From Candidatus Zixiibacteriota bacterium (lineage in GTDB: Bacteria; Zixibacteria; MSB-5A5; GN15; FEB-12): a stretch of DNA of 43,978 bases. The stretch's first letter is position 1, and every line of letters begins with the position of its first letter. The DNA lies in assembly GCA_022571845.1 (NCBI GenBank), contig JACZXB010000002.1:1-43978 (forward strand). The letters run 5' to 3'. The translations under genes were made by a program, and so were the position numbers. Below, piece by piece: positions 1 to 7,842 of the stretch. The notes under the pieces were generated by a model. The model was not told the DNA's origin and searched no databases. It worked only from the letters and a program-made list of their open reading frames with translations.

Positions 1-715
1 CAAGTTCCATCGCCAGACCCGGGCCGCCTTCTTTAACAAACTTGCCGCGCATCATGACGTGTACAAAATCCGGCTTAACATAGTTCAGCATCCGCTGATA
101 GTGGGTTATCAAAAGTATGCCGTTTTTGTCCGAGTGGAAACGGTTAATACCCTGGGCCACAATCTTGAGAGCATCAATATCAAGACCGGAATCGGTTTCA
201 TCAAGCAGCGCCATTTTTGGTTTCAGCATGGCCAGCTGCAGGATTTCAATTCGTTTCTTTTCACCGCCGGAGAAGCCGTCGTTTAAATAACGAGCGGCAA
301 AAGGATGGTCAATCGACAGTCCATCCATCTCGGCTTTGAGTGTTTTTCTAAAATCGGACATGTCGTCATCTTTGGCGCGACGGGCTTTGACTGCCGAGCG
401 CAGGAAGTTGGCCACGGTCACACCAGGTATTGGCAGGGGATACTGAAAGGCCAGGAACAATCCAGCTAAAGAGCGTTTGTCCGGTTCCATCTCAAGTATG
501 TTTTCGCCGTCAAGGTATACTTCGCCCTTGGTAATGGTATAGCTGGGATTGCCCATCAGCGCATTTGCCAGCGATGATTTACCGGAACCGTTTGGTCCCA
601 TAATGGCGTGGGTTTCACCGGGATATATTGTCAGAGAGACCCCGTTGACAACTTCGGTCTCATCCACTTCTACATGGACATTCTTAAATTCAAATAGCGG
701 TTTTCTTTCGGTCAT
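1..715 (-). CDS. sufC: Fe-S cluster assembly ATPase SufC (3' end cut by window)
   Basis: ATPase subunit of the SUF Fe-S assembly machinery; in known systems it binds SufB and SufD in the cytosol and drives scaffold rearrangement. Translating the minus strand from the ATG at 713-715 gives MTERKPLFEFKNVHVEVDE, then Walker A GPNGSGKSS, a Q-loop in FLAFQYPLP, the SufC-type signature NDGFSGGEKKR, Walker B plus D-loop ALLDETDSGLD and the H-loop ITHYQR. The frame stays open to the window edge at GGPGLAMEL, so only about ten residues of a ~250-residue family are missing. It lies 33 bases downstream of an Rrf2-type regulator on the same strand, the usual arrangement of a regulator-led suf operon; sufB and sufD would be expected just outside the window. 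Identification is secure from the motifs. Confidence 0.95.
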   Translation of the reverse strand, partial: MTERKPLFEFKNVHVEVDETEVVNGVSLTIYPGETHAIMGPNGSGKSSLANALMGNPSYTITKGEVYLDGENILEMEPDKRSLAGLFLAFQYPLPIPGVTVANFLRSAVKARRAKDDDMSDFRKTLKAEMDGLSIDHPFAARYLNDGFSGGEKKRIEILQLAMLKPKMALLDETDSGLDIDALKIVAQGINRFHSDKNGILLITHYQRMLNYVKPDFVHVMMRGKFVKEGGPGLAMEL

Positions 716-748
716 TCCTGAATAGTTCCTTTCAGCTATCAAAGATGC

Positions 749-1258
749 TTATATTTTAAACACGGTTTGTTTTGCACGATTTTTTTCTGGCAGCAAATTG
801 TTGGTTCTGGAAATACCTTCTTGCCAATCTTTATTATTTAAGTCATCAGCTTCGATGATGTCTTTCAAAGTTGTCTGTGACAAAAACTCAGCAACTGACT
901 CAGCCAGGCCGCCAAGTATATATCGAACTGAACAGCATTCAAAATGCACACACTTTTCCAGAAGGCCAGTATAGCGGCTGCAGTGATTGGGGTCCAGCAA
1001 CGGGCCACCGAGCGTGGTTACTGCCTCAAGCAGTGTCATTCTATCCGGACTGCGTGCGAGGCTGAAGCCCCCTGCTCGGCCCCGCACCGCGTTAATCAAC
1101 TTGCCCTTTTTTAGTAGTGACAATAGTTTACCTACATAAGACTCTGATAAGCCTTCCATCTCCGCTATTTCAGGAATGGAGAGCTGAGCCCCCGGTCCCT
1201 TGAGTGCTATTGCCAAAAGGCAGCGCAGTCCATATTCGTCTAGTGAGGTGATTCTCAT
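749..1258 (-). CDS. Rrf2 family regulator, probable Fe-S sensing suf repressor (SufR/IscR-like)
   Basis: Predicted cytosolic DNA-binding regulator of the adjacent suf genes. The N-terminus MRITSLDEYGLRCLLAIAL and the following winged helix (residues 1-85, with the wing RGRAGGFSLAR at 59-69) are typical of Rrf2. After it come C93, C103 and the pair C108/C109, in the position where IscR and its relatives ligate a [2Fe-2S] cluster; spacing differs from E. coli IscR (C92/C98/C104), so cluster binding is inferred. At 169 residues it is slightly longer than IscR, with a basic tail. The ATG is preceded by AAGGTGA. It is the first gene of the minus-strand unit that continues into sufC, so autoregulation through the palindrome at 1318-1332 is likely. 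Confidence 0.88.
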   Translation of the reverse strand: MRITSLDEYGLRCLLAIALKGPGAQLSIPEIAEMEGLSESYVGKLLSLLKKGKLINAVRGRAGGFSLARSPDRMTLLEAVTTLGGPLLDPNHCSRYTGLLEKCVHFECCSVRYILGGLAESVAEFLSQTTLKDIIEADDLNNKDWQEGISRTNNLLPEKNRAKQTVFKI

Positions 1259-1317
1259 ATTTTTGTCACCTTGATACTTTTTCCCTCAGTCATTTTCATA
1301 GAATATAGGAAAACAAC

Positions 1318-1343
1318 ACTTTATTGTAAAGTTTTATATTATA
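1318..1343 (-). promoter_or_regulatory. Probable suf promoter -10 and overlapping palindromic operator
   Basis: On the minus strand a perfect TATAAT (plus 1338-1343) is followed six bases later by the palindrome ACTTTA-CAA-TAAAGT (plus 1318-1332), placed exactly where transcription should start. The -35 is poor (AACTTT at 17 bases), as is common for regulator-controlled promoters. The position fits a binding site for the Rrf2-type protein encoded immediately downstream. It does not match the E. coli IscR type 1 consensus, so the assignment rests on position and symmetry. Confidence 0.45.
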
Positions 1344-1388
1344 ACTAACGGCAGTATTCTAAAGTTCCTGTACTTTGTGAAGAAAAGC

Positions 1389-1459
1389 GCTTAAATTCAT
1401 AATATTAAGCTAATAGTAATCAAGCTAGGCTTATGTAAGCTATTTTCTTAAGCGTAAGC
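1389..1459. repeat. Cluster of six TAAGC/GCTTA motifs
   Basis: In the A+T-rich spacer between the suf regulator and the methyltransferase remnant the pentamer TAAGC or its complement GCTTA occurs at 1389-1393, 1406-1410, 1429-1433, 1436-1440, 1449-1453 and 1455-1459. The pair at 1429-1440 forms the interrupted palindrome GCTTA-TG-TAAGC. This is many more copies than expected in 71 bases. It may be a multi-site operator or a decayed structural repeat; I do not recognise a named element. The rest of 1259-1480 holds the suf promoter and nothing else I can identify. Confidence 0.35.
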
Positions 1460-1480
1460 CGTTTTGATGTAAAGGGTTAA

Positions 1481-2310
1481 CAATTATCTGGTGATTATAA
1501 CAAGGAAGCTGTTGCCAAGTTTTGGTGAAAAAGGCTTAAATCTATCGATCCGTTAGGGGCTGTATTGACCTATAATGCACTTAAAATTTTAAATGAAAGC
1601 TATGACAAGTGGGAAAAAGAAAACCTCAAAAAGGCACTATCGCCTAGTTTAGTCAGAATAAAGGCGCTGGATAGCGGCTGTGGAACCGGTAGAATCAGCC
1701 TGGCATTGGCTAAACACGGAGCTGATGTCACCAGTCTGGACTTGTCTGCAGCAATGCTCAAACATCTGAAATTAGCAGTTCGCAAGAGAAAAGTAGCTTC
1801 AAGATAACGACTATCGAATCATCGGCCGATAAGCTGCCTCTTGACGACAATTTGTTTGACATTGTTACCTGTTTCGGCTTATTGGAGTATCTGCTTCCGG
1901 CTCTCTGCGGAAAAACAATATTAGAAGCTTTCCGTATGTTAAAACCGAATCGTAAGATGCTGGCAGTAGTTAACAATTCCCGTAGTGTTTTCCTCAAAAA
2001 TTTCTACCTGATGAAAGAGAGACATCAAAGTGGCAATTTCGTCAGCTTAGTTGGACTCAAGTGGTTGGAGAAGATTTGCGAAAAACAGAGAATGAAAGTT
2101 AAAGTCTTGGCGGCAAATCCAAATTATGCAGCGATGTACTACATGCTAAGCAATATCGCTGGTTCAGTAACGACCAAAAGTCAGGAAGGAATTGGAGAGA
2201 TTTTGCGGCTGAGCTTGAAGCAGGATCTGGAAGCTGCGTCTGTATCAAAATCAAAATTTTCAAGTCTACTGGCCAGCCATTTTCTGGTTGAGTTAAGAAA
2301 AGCCAATTAA
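1481..2310 (+). pseudogene. Decayed class I SAM-dependent methyltransferase
   Basis: Remnant of a class I methyltransferase. The first part (frame of 1481) reads ...GDYNKEAVAKFW, then an in-frame TGA at 1526-1528, then KRLKSIDPLGAVLTYNALKI, and on to SAM motif I at about 1669-1693 (ALDSGCGTGR) and the acidic motif II (VTSLDLSAAML). Around 1780-1800 the coding sense shifts to another frame, which continues ITTIESSADKLPLDDNLFDIVTCFGLLEYL, i.e. methyltransferase motifs III-IV and post-motifs, to the TAA at 2308-2310. So both a stop and a frameshift (near the AAAA run at 1789-1792) interrupt one clear family. There is no good start codon or SD upstream either. The two open parts (1565-1807 and 1852-2310) should not be called as separate genes. 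A sequencing error could explain the shift but not the TGA as well. Confidence 0.75.
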
Positions 2311-2323
2311 AGTGGTCTTTTTC

Positions 2324-2352
2324 TTGACTGTGTGCCATAACCCGGCTATTAT
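2324..2352 (+). promoter_or_regulatory. Sigma70-type promoter for the manC-led run
   Basis: TTGACT (2324-2329), a 17-base spacer and TATTAT (2347-2352) match the housekeeping consensus closely. Predicted start is near 2359, giving a short leader that contains ACGGAGAT before the manC ATG at 2383. It probably drives the co-directional genes that follow. Confidence 0.7.
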
Positions 2353-2382
2353 CCCTGAATAACAAGGACTTACGGAGATTTT

Positions 2383-3468
2383 ATGAGTTCAGTATACGGT
2401 GTTGTTCTGGCAGGTGGTAAAGGAGAAAGGTTCTGGCCGCTTTCTACCAGCAAACAACCAAAGCAATTTTTGAGACTTATTTCTGACAAGACGATGCTGG
2501 AAGAGACCATTGATCGGGTGCTTCCAATAATCCCCAAAGAAAACTTTCGCATTGTAACATCGGATTCGATGGTGGACCTGATAGTCGAATCAGTCGAAGG
2601 TATAGAACCAGAGCATGTGCTTGGTGAGCCAGCCGGTCGCAACACCTGTTTGGCGATTGGCCTGGCTGCTATACATCTTCAAAAAGAAGATGCTGACTCG
2701 GTTTTGGTAGTTCTGTCAGCAGACCATTTGATCCGCCCGCCTGAAAGACTCAGGGAGCTATTGCAAACCGGAATAGACATCGCTGCAAAAGAAGACAAGC
2801 TGATTACGATGGGCATAGTGCCTACCCGACCCGAAACAGCTTACGGTTACGTTCGACTGGGTGAAATGTATAAGAATGGGGAGAGTAAATCTGTTTTTGA
2901 AGTACTGGCTTTTACTGAAAAGCCGAGAGCCGAGGTGGCGCACGAGTACTATTTTAGCGGCGGTTATCTTTGGAACAGCGGCATGTTTATCTGGTCAGCC
3001 AAATCAATATTGAAAGCGATCAAGAACTGTCAGCCGGACTTGTCTAAACTGCTGACAGAATATGACAGTTCTATCGGAACAAAAGATGAAATAAAGGCGC
3101 GAAAGAAATTATACAAGGAAGCTAAATCTATTTCTATCGATGTTGCTGTTTTAGAGAATGCTAAAAATGTGCTGTCAATAAAAGCAGATATTGTCTGGGA
3201 TGACATCGGCAGCTGGAATTCTCTTGACCGCTACAAAGAGCACGACTCTGATAACAATATTGCAGTAGGCAACACCATGAGTTTGGGTAGTTACGAAACC
3301 ACTATGTATAATACAACAGCTGGCCTGATAGCCTGTCTGGGTGTGTCTGATCTGGTTGTAGTCAGGACTGATGATGTAACTCTGGTGGTTCATAAAACCC
3401 AGACAGATCAAATCAAAAAACTTCTTTCAATATTAGAGCAGGATGAAAAAAATAAAAAACTTCTTTAG
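2383..3468 (+). CDS. manC: Mannose-1-phosphate guanylyltransferase
   Basis: Makes GDP-mannose from mannose 1-phosphate and GTP, a precursor of surface glycans. The nucleotidyltransferase signature LAGGKGERFWPLS sits at residues 9-21, followed by SKQPKQFLRL, the usual family continuation. Downstream are the metal/sugar region LSADHLI and the VxEKP-like FTEKPRAE, then YLWNSGMFIW and DIVWDDIGSWNSL, all diagnostic of GMP-type sugar nucleotidyltransferases. At 361 residues it is the short form, without the C-terminal phosphomannose isomerase domain of the bifunctional ManC/AlgA enzymes. The ATG at 2383 has a good SD and its own promoter. The 3' end overlaps the next gene by 26 bases. A different nucleotide-sugar specificity cannot be excluded, but GDP-mannose is by far the most likely product. 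Confidence 0.93.
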   Translation: MSSVYGVVLAGGKGERFWPLSTSKQPKQFLRLISDKTMLEETIDRVLPIIPKENFRIVTSDSMVDLIVESVEGIEPEHVLGEPAGRNTCLAIGLAAIHLQKEDADSVLVVLSADHLIRPPERLRELLQTGIDIAAKEDKLITMGIVPTRPETAYGYVRLGEMYKNGESKSVFEVLAFTEKPRAEVAHEYYFSGGYLWNSGMFIWSAKSILKAIKNCQPDLSKLLTEYDSSIGTKDEIKARKKLYKEAKSISIDVAVLENAKNVLSIKADIVWDDIGSWNSLDRYKEHDSDNNIAVGNTMSLGSYETTMYNTTAGLIACLGVSDLVVVRTDDVTLVVHKTQTDQIKKLLSILEQDEKNKKLL

Positions 3469-4069
3469 TGAGATTGCTGTGGTGTTGTTAGTAGTTCTTG
3501 TTACCACCGGCTGCTCCGGCAAGGCCGGCCCAGCTGAAGAAGTACGACAGATTGAAACAGAACCACCAGAACAGACTGCACGTTTTAACCCTTTTGACCT
3601 GCCTCAGGACAGAGAAATAATTCCCAGGCTTCATCCAAAAACAGCGCCAATTTTTTCAGCAAACTCAGCTGATACAGCGAATGCCGACACCCTACCGGTG
3701 ATAGCAGATAGACCTACAATTATAGAGCGTCCTTTGAATCTGGGCATAGACAAACTCAACAATCAGACTTTTCGCATTCAGATAGGCGCAACTGAACTGT
3801 TCGGCGACGCCCGGAGAGAAAAGGAGATTGCTGAAGAGGTTTTTGACCAGCCGGTCTATCTTGATTACGAAGTTCCCTACTATAAGTTAAGAGTCGGTTC
3901 GTTTGCAGACAGGAGAAGCGCCGAGCAATATATGCGGAAAGCCAAAATGGCCGGATATAAAACGGCCTGGGTGGTAACGGTTCGCGTTACCGTTAAAGAG
4001 ATTGCTCCCCTTTATGATGACACGCGATTGCTTGATTTTGAGGGATCTTCAGAGGAAGAGAATGACTGA
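3443..4069 (+). CDS. SPOR-domain lipoprotein
   Basis: Predicted envelope lipoprotein that binds peptidoglycan. Residues 1-24 are a type II signal peptide (basic start, hydrophobic core, lipobox VTTGC with C24 as the lipidated cysteine). A proline- and acid-rich linker follows to about residue 110. The C-terminal ~75 residues contain FRIQIGA...YYKLRVGSFADRRSAEQYMRKAKMAGYKTAWVV, the SPOR fold that recognises denuded glycan strands in division-site proteins such as FtsN and RlpA. The start at 3443 lies inside the 3' end of manC and is preceded by GAGCAGG; the end overlaps the next gene by eight bases, so these genes are translationally coupled. Function in cell division or envelope remodelling is inferred from the domain alone. 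Confidence 0.85.
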   Translation: MKKIKNFFSEIAVVLLVVLVTTGCSGKAGPAEEVRQIETEPPEQTARFNPFDLPQDREIIPRLHPKTAPIFSANSADTANADTLPVIADRPTIIERPLNLGIDKLNNQTFRIQIGATELFGDARREKEIAEEVFDQPVYLDYEVPYYKLRVGSFADRRSAEQYMRKAKMAGYKTAWVVTVRVTVKEIAPLYDDTRLLDFEGSSEEEND

Positions 4070-4709
4070 AGTTACTACGATGTCAGATTCACTCTTGCTG
4101 AAAATTGATTTATCCACGCCGGACGCATCAGCTGTTGCCTTAGCATGCCAGGCACTAAATAACGGAGAGTTACTTGTGGCGCCAACTGAAACGCAGTACG
4201 GAATTCTGGCCAGAGTAGATAATACGGCAGCTTTAGAAAAGCTTTTTGAGCTAAAGGGTCGTGACAGAAATAAGCCGTTATCGATTTTCGTTAAAAAAAT
4301 CGGCCAGCTGAAAGATTATGCAGAAATGAGTCAGATGTCTGAATTAATCGCTGGCAAATTTCTGCCCGGTCCTTTGACATTGGTGCTCAGATCCAAAAGG
4401 GACTTTGGAAAGCTGATTACCAGAGAGGGGAAAACCGGATTTCGCCTGTCAGCAAACCCTTTAATTCAGCAGATTTTGGAAAAAATAGAAGTTCCGGTTA
4501 CAGCAACTTCGGCGAATTTTTCGGGGTCGCCCGCCAGTGAATCGGCCATGAGTATCAAAGAGAGATTTGGCAGTAAAATAGCGGTTTATCTGGATGGCGG
4601 ACGGCTGAACAACCCAGCCTCAACTGTGGTTGAAGTTATTGATGATAAAATCAATTTTCTCAGAGAAGGCGCCATAAGCAAGACAGATATTCTGGCGGCA
4701 ATCAGATGA
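4062..4709 (+). CDS. tsaC: L-threonylcarbamoyladenylate synthase (TsaC/Sua5 family)
   Basis: Makes threonylcarbamoyl-AMP from threonine, bicarbonate and ATP, the first step of t6A37 tRNA modification. YrdC-fold motifs are present: APTETQYGI near residue 40, the KxR-type substrate motif in ELKGRDRNKPLSIFV, LPGPLTLVL, and VTATSANFSGSPAS. At 215 residues it is the single-domain TsaC type, lacking the Sua5 C-terminal domain. I chose the ATG at 4062, which overlaps the previous stop and follows AGAGGAAGAG; the frame is open further upstream to 4002, but that extension would sit inside the SPOR gene and has no conserved sequence. An ATGA overlap links it to the phosphatase gene, the same pairing as ywlC and ywlE in Bacillus. 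YciO-like paralogues are the main alternative. Confidence 0.87.
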   Translation: MTEVTTMSDSLLLKIDLSTPDASAVALACQALNNGELLVAPTETQYGILARVDNTAALEKLFELKGRDRNKPLSIFVKKIGQLKDYAEMSQMSELIAGKFLPGPLTLVLRSKRDFGKLITREGKTGFRLSANPLIQQILEKIEVPVTATSANFSGSPASESAMSIKERFGSKIAVYLDGGRLNNPASTVVEVIDDKINFLREGAISKTDILAAIR

Positions 4710-5212
4710 AAAGCGACGGAAAATATATCATAATGTTTGTTTGTACCGGCAATACCTGCCGTTCTCCGATGGCCGAAGGGGCCTTGCGCGTTTTGCTGGA
4801 GAAAGAACGCCCGGGACAGTACGAAGTAATTTCTTCAGGTACTTCAGCCTCTGCCGGTTTCCCTGCCACAGAAAATGCTGTTGAGGCCAGTAAACTGTGG
4901 AAGTCAGATATTTCTACGCACGAATCTCAATTCCTGACAGAAGAACTGATTGACAGGGCAGATTTAATACTGGCCATGACGCCAAATCATTACCGACAGC
5001 TGATGACTATTAATCCTGATGCGCAAAGTAAATACTTTTTGTTAAGAAATTTCCCCGACCCTGATCCTTTTGGCGTTGCCATAGATGACCCGATAGGTCA
5101 GCCTATGGATTATTACAAAAATACTTTTCTGGAGATTGCAGAAGAAGCTGGTCGGATTTTGTCCGAGATTGTAAAAAGAATTGATGAGATTGTTGATGCC
5201 CCCACAAAGTAA
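4706..5212 (+). CDS. Low-molecular-weight phosphatase, YwlE-like (possible protein arginine phosphatase)
   Basis: Cytosolic LMW-PTP fold phosphatase. The P-loop CTGNTCRS (C13 nucleophile, R19) lies at the N-terminus and the acidic loop FPDPDPFG (D118/D120 as general acid) near residue 118; DYYKNTFLEIAEEAGRIL follows as in the family. The residue at P-loop position 17 is threonine, as in B. subtilis YwlE (CTGNTCRS), where that Thr favours phosphoarginine over phosphotyrosine; classical tyrosine phosphatases carry Ile there (CLGNICRS). Together with the ATGA-overlapping tsaC this reproduces the Bacillus ywlC-ywlE neighbourhood. Substrate is inferred: I see no McsB-type arginine kinase in this window, and Wzb-like dephosphorylation of an exopolysaccharide kinase is an alternative. 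Confidence 0.85.
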   Translation: MKSDGKYIIMFVCTGNTCRSPMAEGALRVLLEKERPGQYEVISSGTSASAGFPATENAVEASKLWKSDISTHESQFLTEELIDRADLILAMTPNHYRQLMTINPDAQSKYFLLRNFPDPDPFGVAIDDPIGQPMDYYKNTFLEIAEEAGRILSEIVKRIDEIVDAPTK

Positions 5213-6041
5213 ATTGTTTCGGTTCTTTGTCTTATTTCTCGCTTTGGCTGGTTTGTCGCCAATAGCCTATTTTGTAGCGGTAGAAGTTGTACCGGTTGAA
5301 GCTGCTTCTGGGAGCAACGACGCCGCAGAATCAGCGAGCTCATCCGGATTCGACAGATATGTAGACAATGTTGCCTTTGGTTTAGGGGAACATCTGGAGT
5401 TCGATATTACCTACGGTTTTATTACAGCCGGATATGCCACCATGAGCGTAGATAGATTAATAGAATTTGAAAACCGTCCCTGCTACAAGATAGTGACAAC
5501 CGCAAATTCCAATTCTTTCTTCTCTACTTTTTATAATGTAGATGACCGGGTTGAGTCTATCATAGACGCCATCGGGCTCTTCAGCTGGCGCTTTGAAAAA
5601 AATCTGAAAGAAGGGAAGTACCGCGCTATCCGGAAATTCAGCTTTGACCAGAGGAACCATAAAGCAGAATACAACAATGACACCACCACAGTACCTCCCT
5701 ATGTGCAGGATGCCCTGTCAGTATTCTACTACGTGCGTACGCAGGACCTTAAGGTCGGTGAGTCTGTGTTTGTGGATCACTACAACGACGGCAAGCTCTA
5801 TCCGATGGAAATAAAAGTTTTAAAGAAAGAAACAATTACTGTTCCGGCAGGGACTTTTGAATGCCTGGTGATAGAACCACTGCTACAGTCGGTCGGTGTT
5901 TTCAAGCATGAGGGCAAGCTAAAAGTCTGGCTGACCAATGACCGCCTGAGACTTCCGGTACTTATGAAATCCAAGGTTTTGGTAGGCTCAATAGTTGCTG
6001 AACTTACCCGTTACAAATTAGGCGAGATAGAGTCTTTTTAG
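5184..6041 (+). CDS. DUF3108 domain secreted protein
   Basis: Predicted periplasmic or outer-membrane-associated protein of unknown biochemical role. An N-terminal hydrophobic segment (SKLFRFFVLFLALAGL) looks like a signal peptide. The mature part starts with a Ser/Ala-rich stretch, then FGLGEHLEFDITYGFITAGYATMSV, the characteristic DUF3108 opening, and continues with FSTFYNVDDRVESIID, GKYRAIRKFSFDQ, DALSVFYYVRTQ and FECLVIEPLLQSVGVFKHEGKLKVWLTND, which are DUF3108 hallmarks. The frame overlaps the phosphatase gene. ATGs at 5184 and 5196 are both possible and neither has a strong SD; I used the first. DUF3108 proteins often occur beside envelope and lipid genes, which fits here, but no activity is known to me. 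Confidence 0.82.
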   Translation: MRLLMPPQSKLFRFFVLFLALAGLSPIAYFVAVEVVPVEAASGSNDAAESASSSGFDRYVDNVAFGLGEHLEFDITYGFITAGYATMSVDRLIEFENRPCYKIVTTANSNSFFSTFYNVDDRVESIIDAIGLFSWRFEKNLKEGKYRAIRKFSFDQRNHKAEYNNDTTTVPPYVQDALSVFYYVRTQDLKVGESVFVDHYNDGKLYPMEIKVLKKETITVPAGTFECLVIEPLLQSVGVFKHEGKLKVWLTNDRLRLPVLMKSKVLVGSIVAELTRYKLGEIESF

Positions 6042-6059
6042 AGACACAAGTACCCGTAG

Positions 6060-6992
6060 ATGGACAAACTTGTAGAATGCATTCCCAATTTTTCCGAGGG
6101 ACGCCGTCCTGAAATTATCAGGAAGATTGCCGAAGCGATAGCGTCCGTGGAATCGGCTGTCATCCTTGATATACATTCTGACAGAGACCACAACCGCTCT
6201 GTTATCACATTTGTCTGTGACAAGCAGCAGGCAGTAGAGGCGGCCTTTCAGGGTTACAAAGTTGCACTTAGACATATCGATTTGGAGCAGCATGAAGGGG
6301 TACATCCGAGGATTGGGGCGGTCGATGTCTGCCCGTTTGTACCGCTCAATAAATTGACAATGTCCGAAGCGGTAGAACTGGCAGAAGCTCTGGGTCAAAG
6401 AGTCGCAGACGAGCTTCATATTCCGGTCTATCTTTATGAGCAGGCAGCCAGGACAGCTGAACGAAATAATCTTGCGAATATCAGAAGAGGGCAGTTTGAA
6501 GAGTTAAGAGATTCTGTCAAATATGATACAAGTAAAACGCCGGACTTTGGTCAGAATGTATTGCACGCCACTGCCGGTGCCACAGCCATTGGCGCCAGAA
6601 TGCCGCTTATCGCATTTAATGTTTTTCTTAATACTAAAGACAAAAGTATCGGCAGAAAAATTGCCGACGCCGTCAGCGGTTCCAAAGGAGGCTACCGATA
6701 TGTCAAAGCGCTGGCATTTGAAATTAAATCCCGCTCTCAAATTCAGGTCTCAATGAATCTTACCGATTACCGCAAGACTCCAATCTACAGAGTTTTCGAG
6801 ACAATCAAGTCAGAGGCATCTCGCTACGGAGTTGAAGTTGAATCGTCAGAAATAGTTGGTCTGGCACCGTCCGAAGCATTATTGGATTCCGGCGCATTTT
6901 ATCTAAGGCTTAAGCAGGATGTCCGGGACGTTCTCTTAGAACAGAGGATGAATCTTGTTGGTTTAGAAGGAGTGACAATCTCAGCCAGATGA
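6060..6992 (+). CDS. ftcD: Glutamate formimidoyltransferase
   Basis: Transfers the formimino group from N-formimino-L-glutamate (from histidine breakdown) to tetrahydrofolate. The opening MDKLVECIPNFSEGRR is diagnostic, followed by DIHSDRDHNRSVITFV, the folate/active-site region HEGVHPRIGAVDVCPFVPL, VYLYEQAARTAERNNLANIRRGQFE and GARMPLIAFNVFLNT. At 310 residues it is the stand-alone transferase without the C-terminal cyclodeaminase of the animal FTCD enzyme; FchA would have to be encoded elsewhere. No hut genes are nearby, so its place in this run is not explained by pathway. The start has no strong SD, but the conserved N-terminus fixes it. Confidence 0.93.
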   Translation: MDKLVECIPNFSEGRRPEIIRKIAEAIASVESAVILDIHSDRDHNRSVITFVCDKQQAVEAAFQGYKVALRHIDLEQHEGVHPRIGAVDVCPFVPLNKLTMSEAVELAEALGQRVADELHIPVYLYEQAARTAERNNLANIRRGQFEELRDSVKYDTSKTPDFGQNVLHATAGATAIGARMPLIAFNVFLNTKDKSIGRKIADAVSGSKGGYRYVKALAFEIKSRSQIQVSMNLTDYRKTPIYRVFETIKSEASRYGVEVESSEIVGLAPSEALLDSGAFYLRLKQDVRDVLLEQRMNLVGLEGVTISAR

Positions 6993-7005
6993 AAATTCAA
7001 AAATT

Positions 7006-7842
7006 ATGAACAAATATGTGGATTTACATATGCATACTACTCACTCCGACGGCATGCTCACTCCTGCGGAACTTCTTGAGTCGGTGAGAAGCGCAGATAT
7101 TGCAGCTTTTTCGGTGACCGACCATGATACTTTTCAGGGATATCTTGATATCAAAGAGATGCTGAATGAAACAGACCCGCAATTAATTCCCGGCGCAGAA
7201 CTTAGCGCCAACTACCAAGAACAGGACTTACATATACTTGCATATGCCTTCGATCCGGACTATTTTGAATTTAAGAATGCTCTGGTAGAGTTTCAGCAAG
7301 CACGAAGCCGCCGCGGAGAAGAAATGGTAAGAAAACTCGTTGGTTTAGGGGTCAATATTAGCTACGATGATGTCAAAGAGTGCGCGGGTAATGCTGTCAT
7401 TGGACGTCCGCATGTGGCCGAGGCCATCTTAAAATCTGGTGCGATTGCCAGGTACGAAGAAGCTTTTCAAAAGTATATTGGCATAGCTGGGCCGGCCTAT
7501 GTTCCAAAAGAAAATTTTGAACCTGCCGCTGCTTTTGAACTGGTGCACCAGGCTGGCGGAGTCGCGGTACTCGCGCATCCCGGAATAAATGATGCTCATC
7601 TGGTGATTGATGAACTGGCAGAGATGGGACTTGACGGTGTTGAGGTGTTACATCCCGAGCATTCGCTGGCGCTCAGAGATGAGCTCAGACAAAAAGCCAG
7701 AGAGTTAGGCTTGTGCACTACCGGCGGGTCAGATTTTCACGGACGTTCGGGTAGAAATCAGGGGGTAGGTTCTCAAAAGGTTCCTTACGAATTCTTTGCT
7801 GAGCTTTTATCTCGTACCAAAAGAAACGGAACGGAAAATTGA
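7006..7842 (+). CDS. PHP-domain phosphoesterase (RNase AM / nucleoside 3',5'-bisphosphate phosphatase family)
   Basis: Metal-dependent phosphoesterase of the YciV/TrpH family, whose studied members hydrolyse 3',5'-bisphosphonucleotides and trim 5' ends of short RNAs. All PHP metal motifs are visible: DLHMHTTHSDG (H8, H10, D15), FSVTDHDTFQGY, IPGAELSAN, LHILAYAFDPDY, GRPHVAEAIL, VAVLAHPG and the terminal GGSDFHGRSG. Length (278) is normal. It sits 13 bases after ftcD and overlaps the following protease gene by four bases. Which phosphoester it cleaves cannot be read from sequence. Confidence 0.88.
   Translation: MNKYVDLHMHTTHSDGMLTPAELLESVRSADIAAFSVTDHDTFQGYLDIKEMLNETDPQLIPGAELSANYQEQDLHILAYAFDPDYFEFKNALVEFQQARSRRGEEMVRKLVGLGVNISYDDVKECAGNAVIGRPHVAEAILKSGAIARYEEAFQKYIGIAGPAYVPKENFEPAAAFELVHQAGGVAVLAHPGINDAHLVIDELAEMGLDGVEVLHPEHSLALRDELRQKARELGLCTTGGSDFHGRSGRNQGVGSQKVPYEFFAELLSRTKRNGTEN

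Noticed and set aside
1526-1528. TGA in the methyltransferase remnant as a recoded sense codon
   Set aside because: Other genes in the window use TGA as a normal stop, and the same gene has an additional frameshift and no good start. Decay is simpler.
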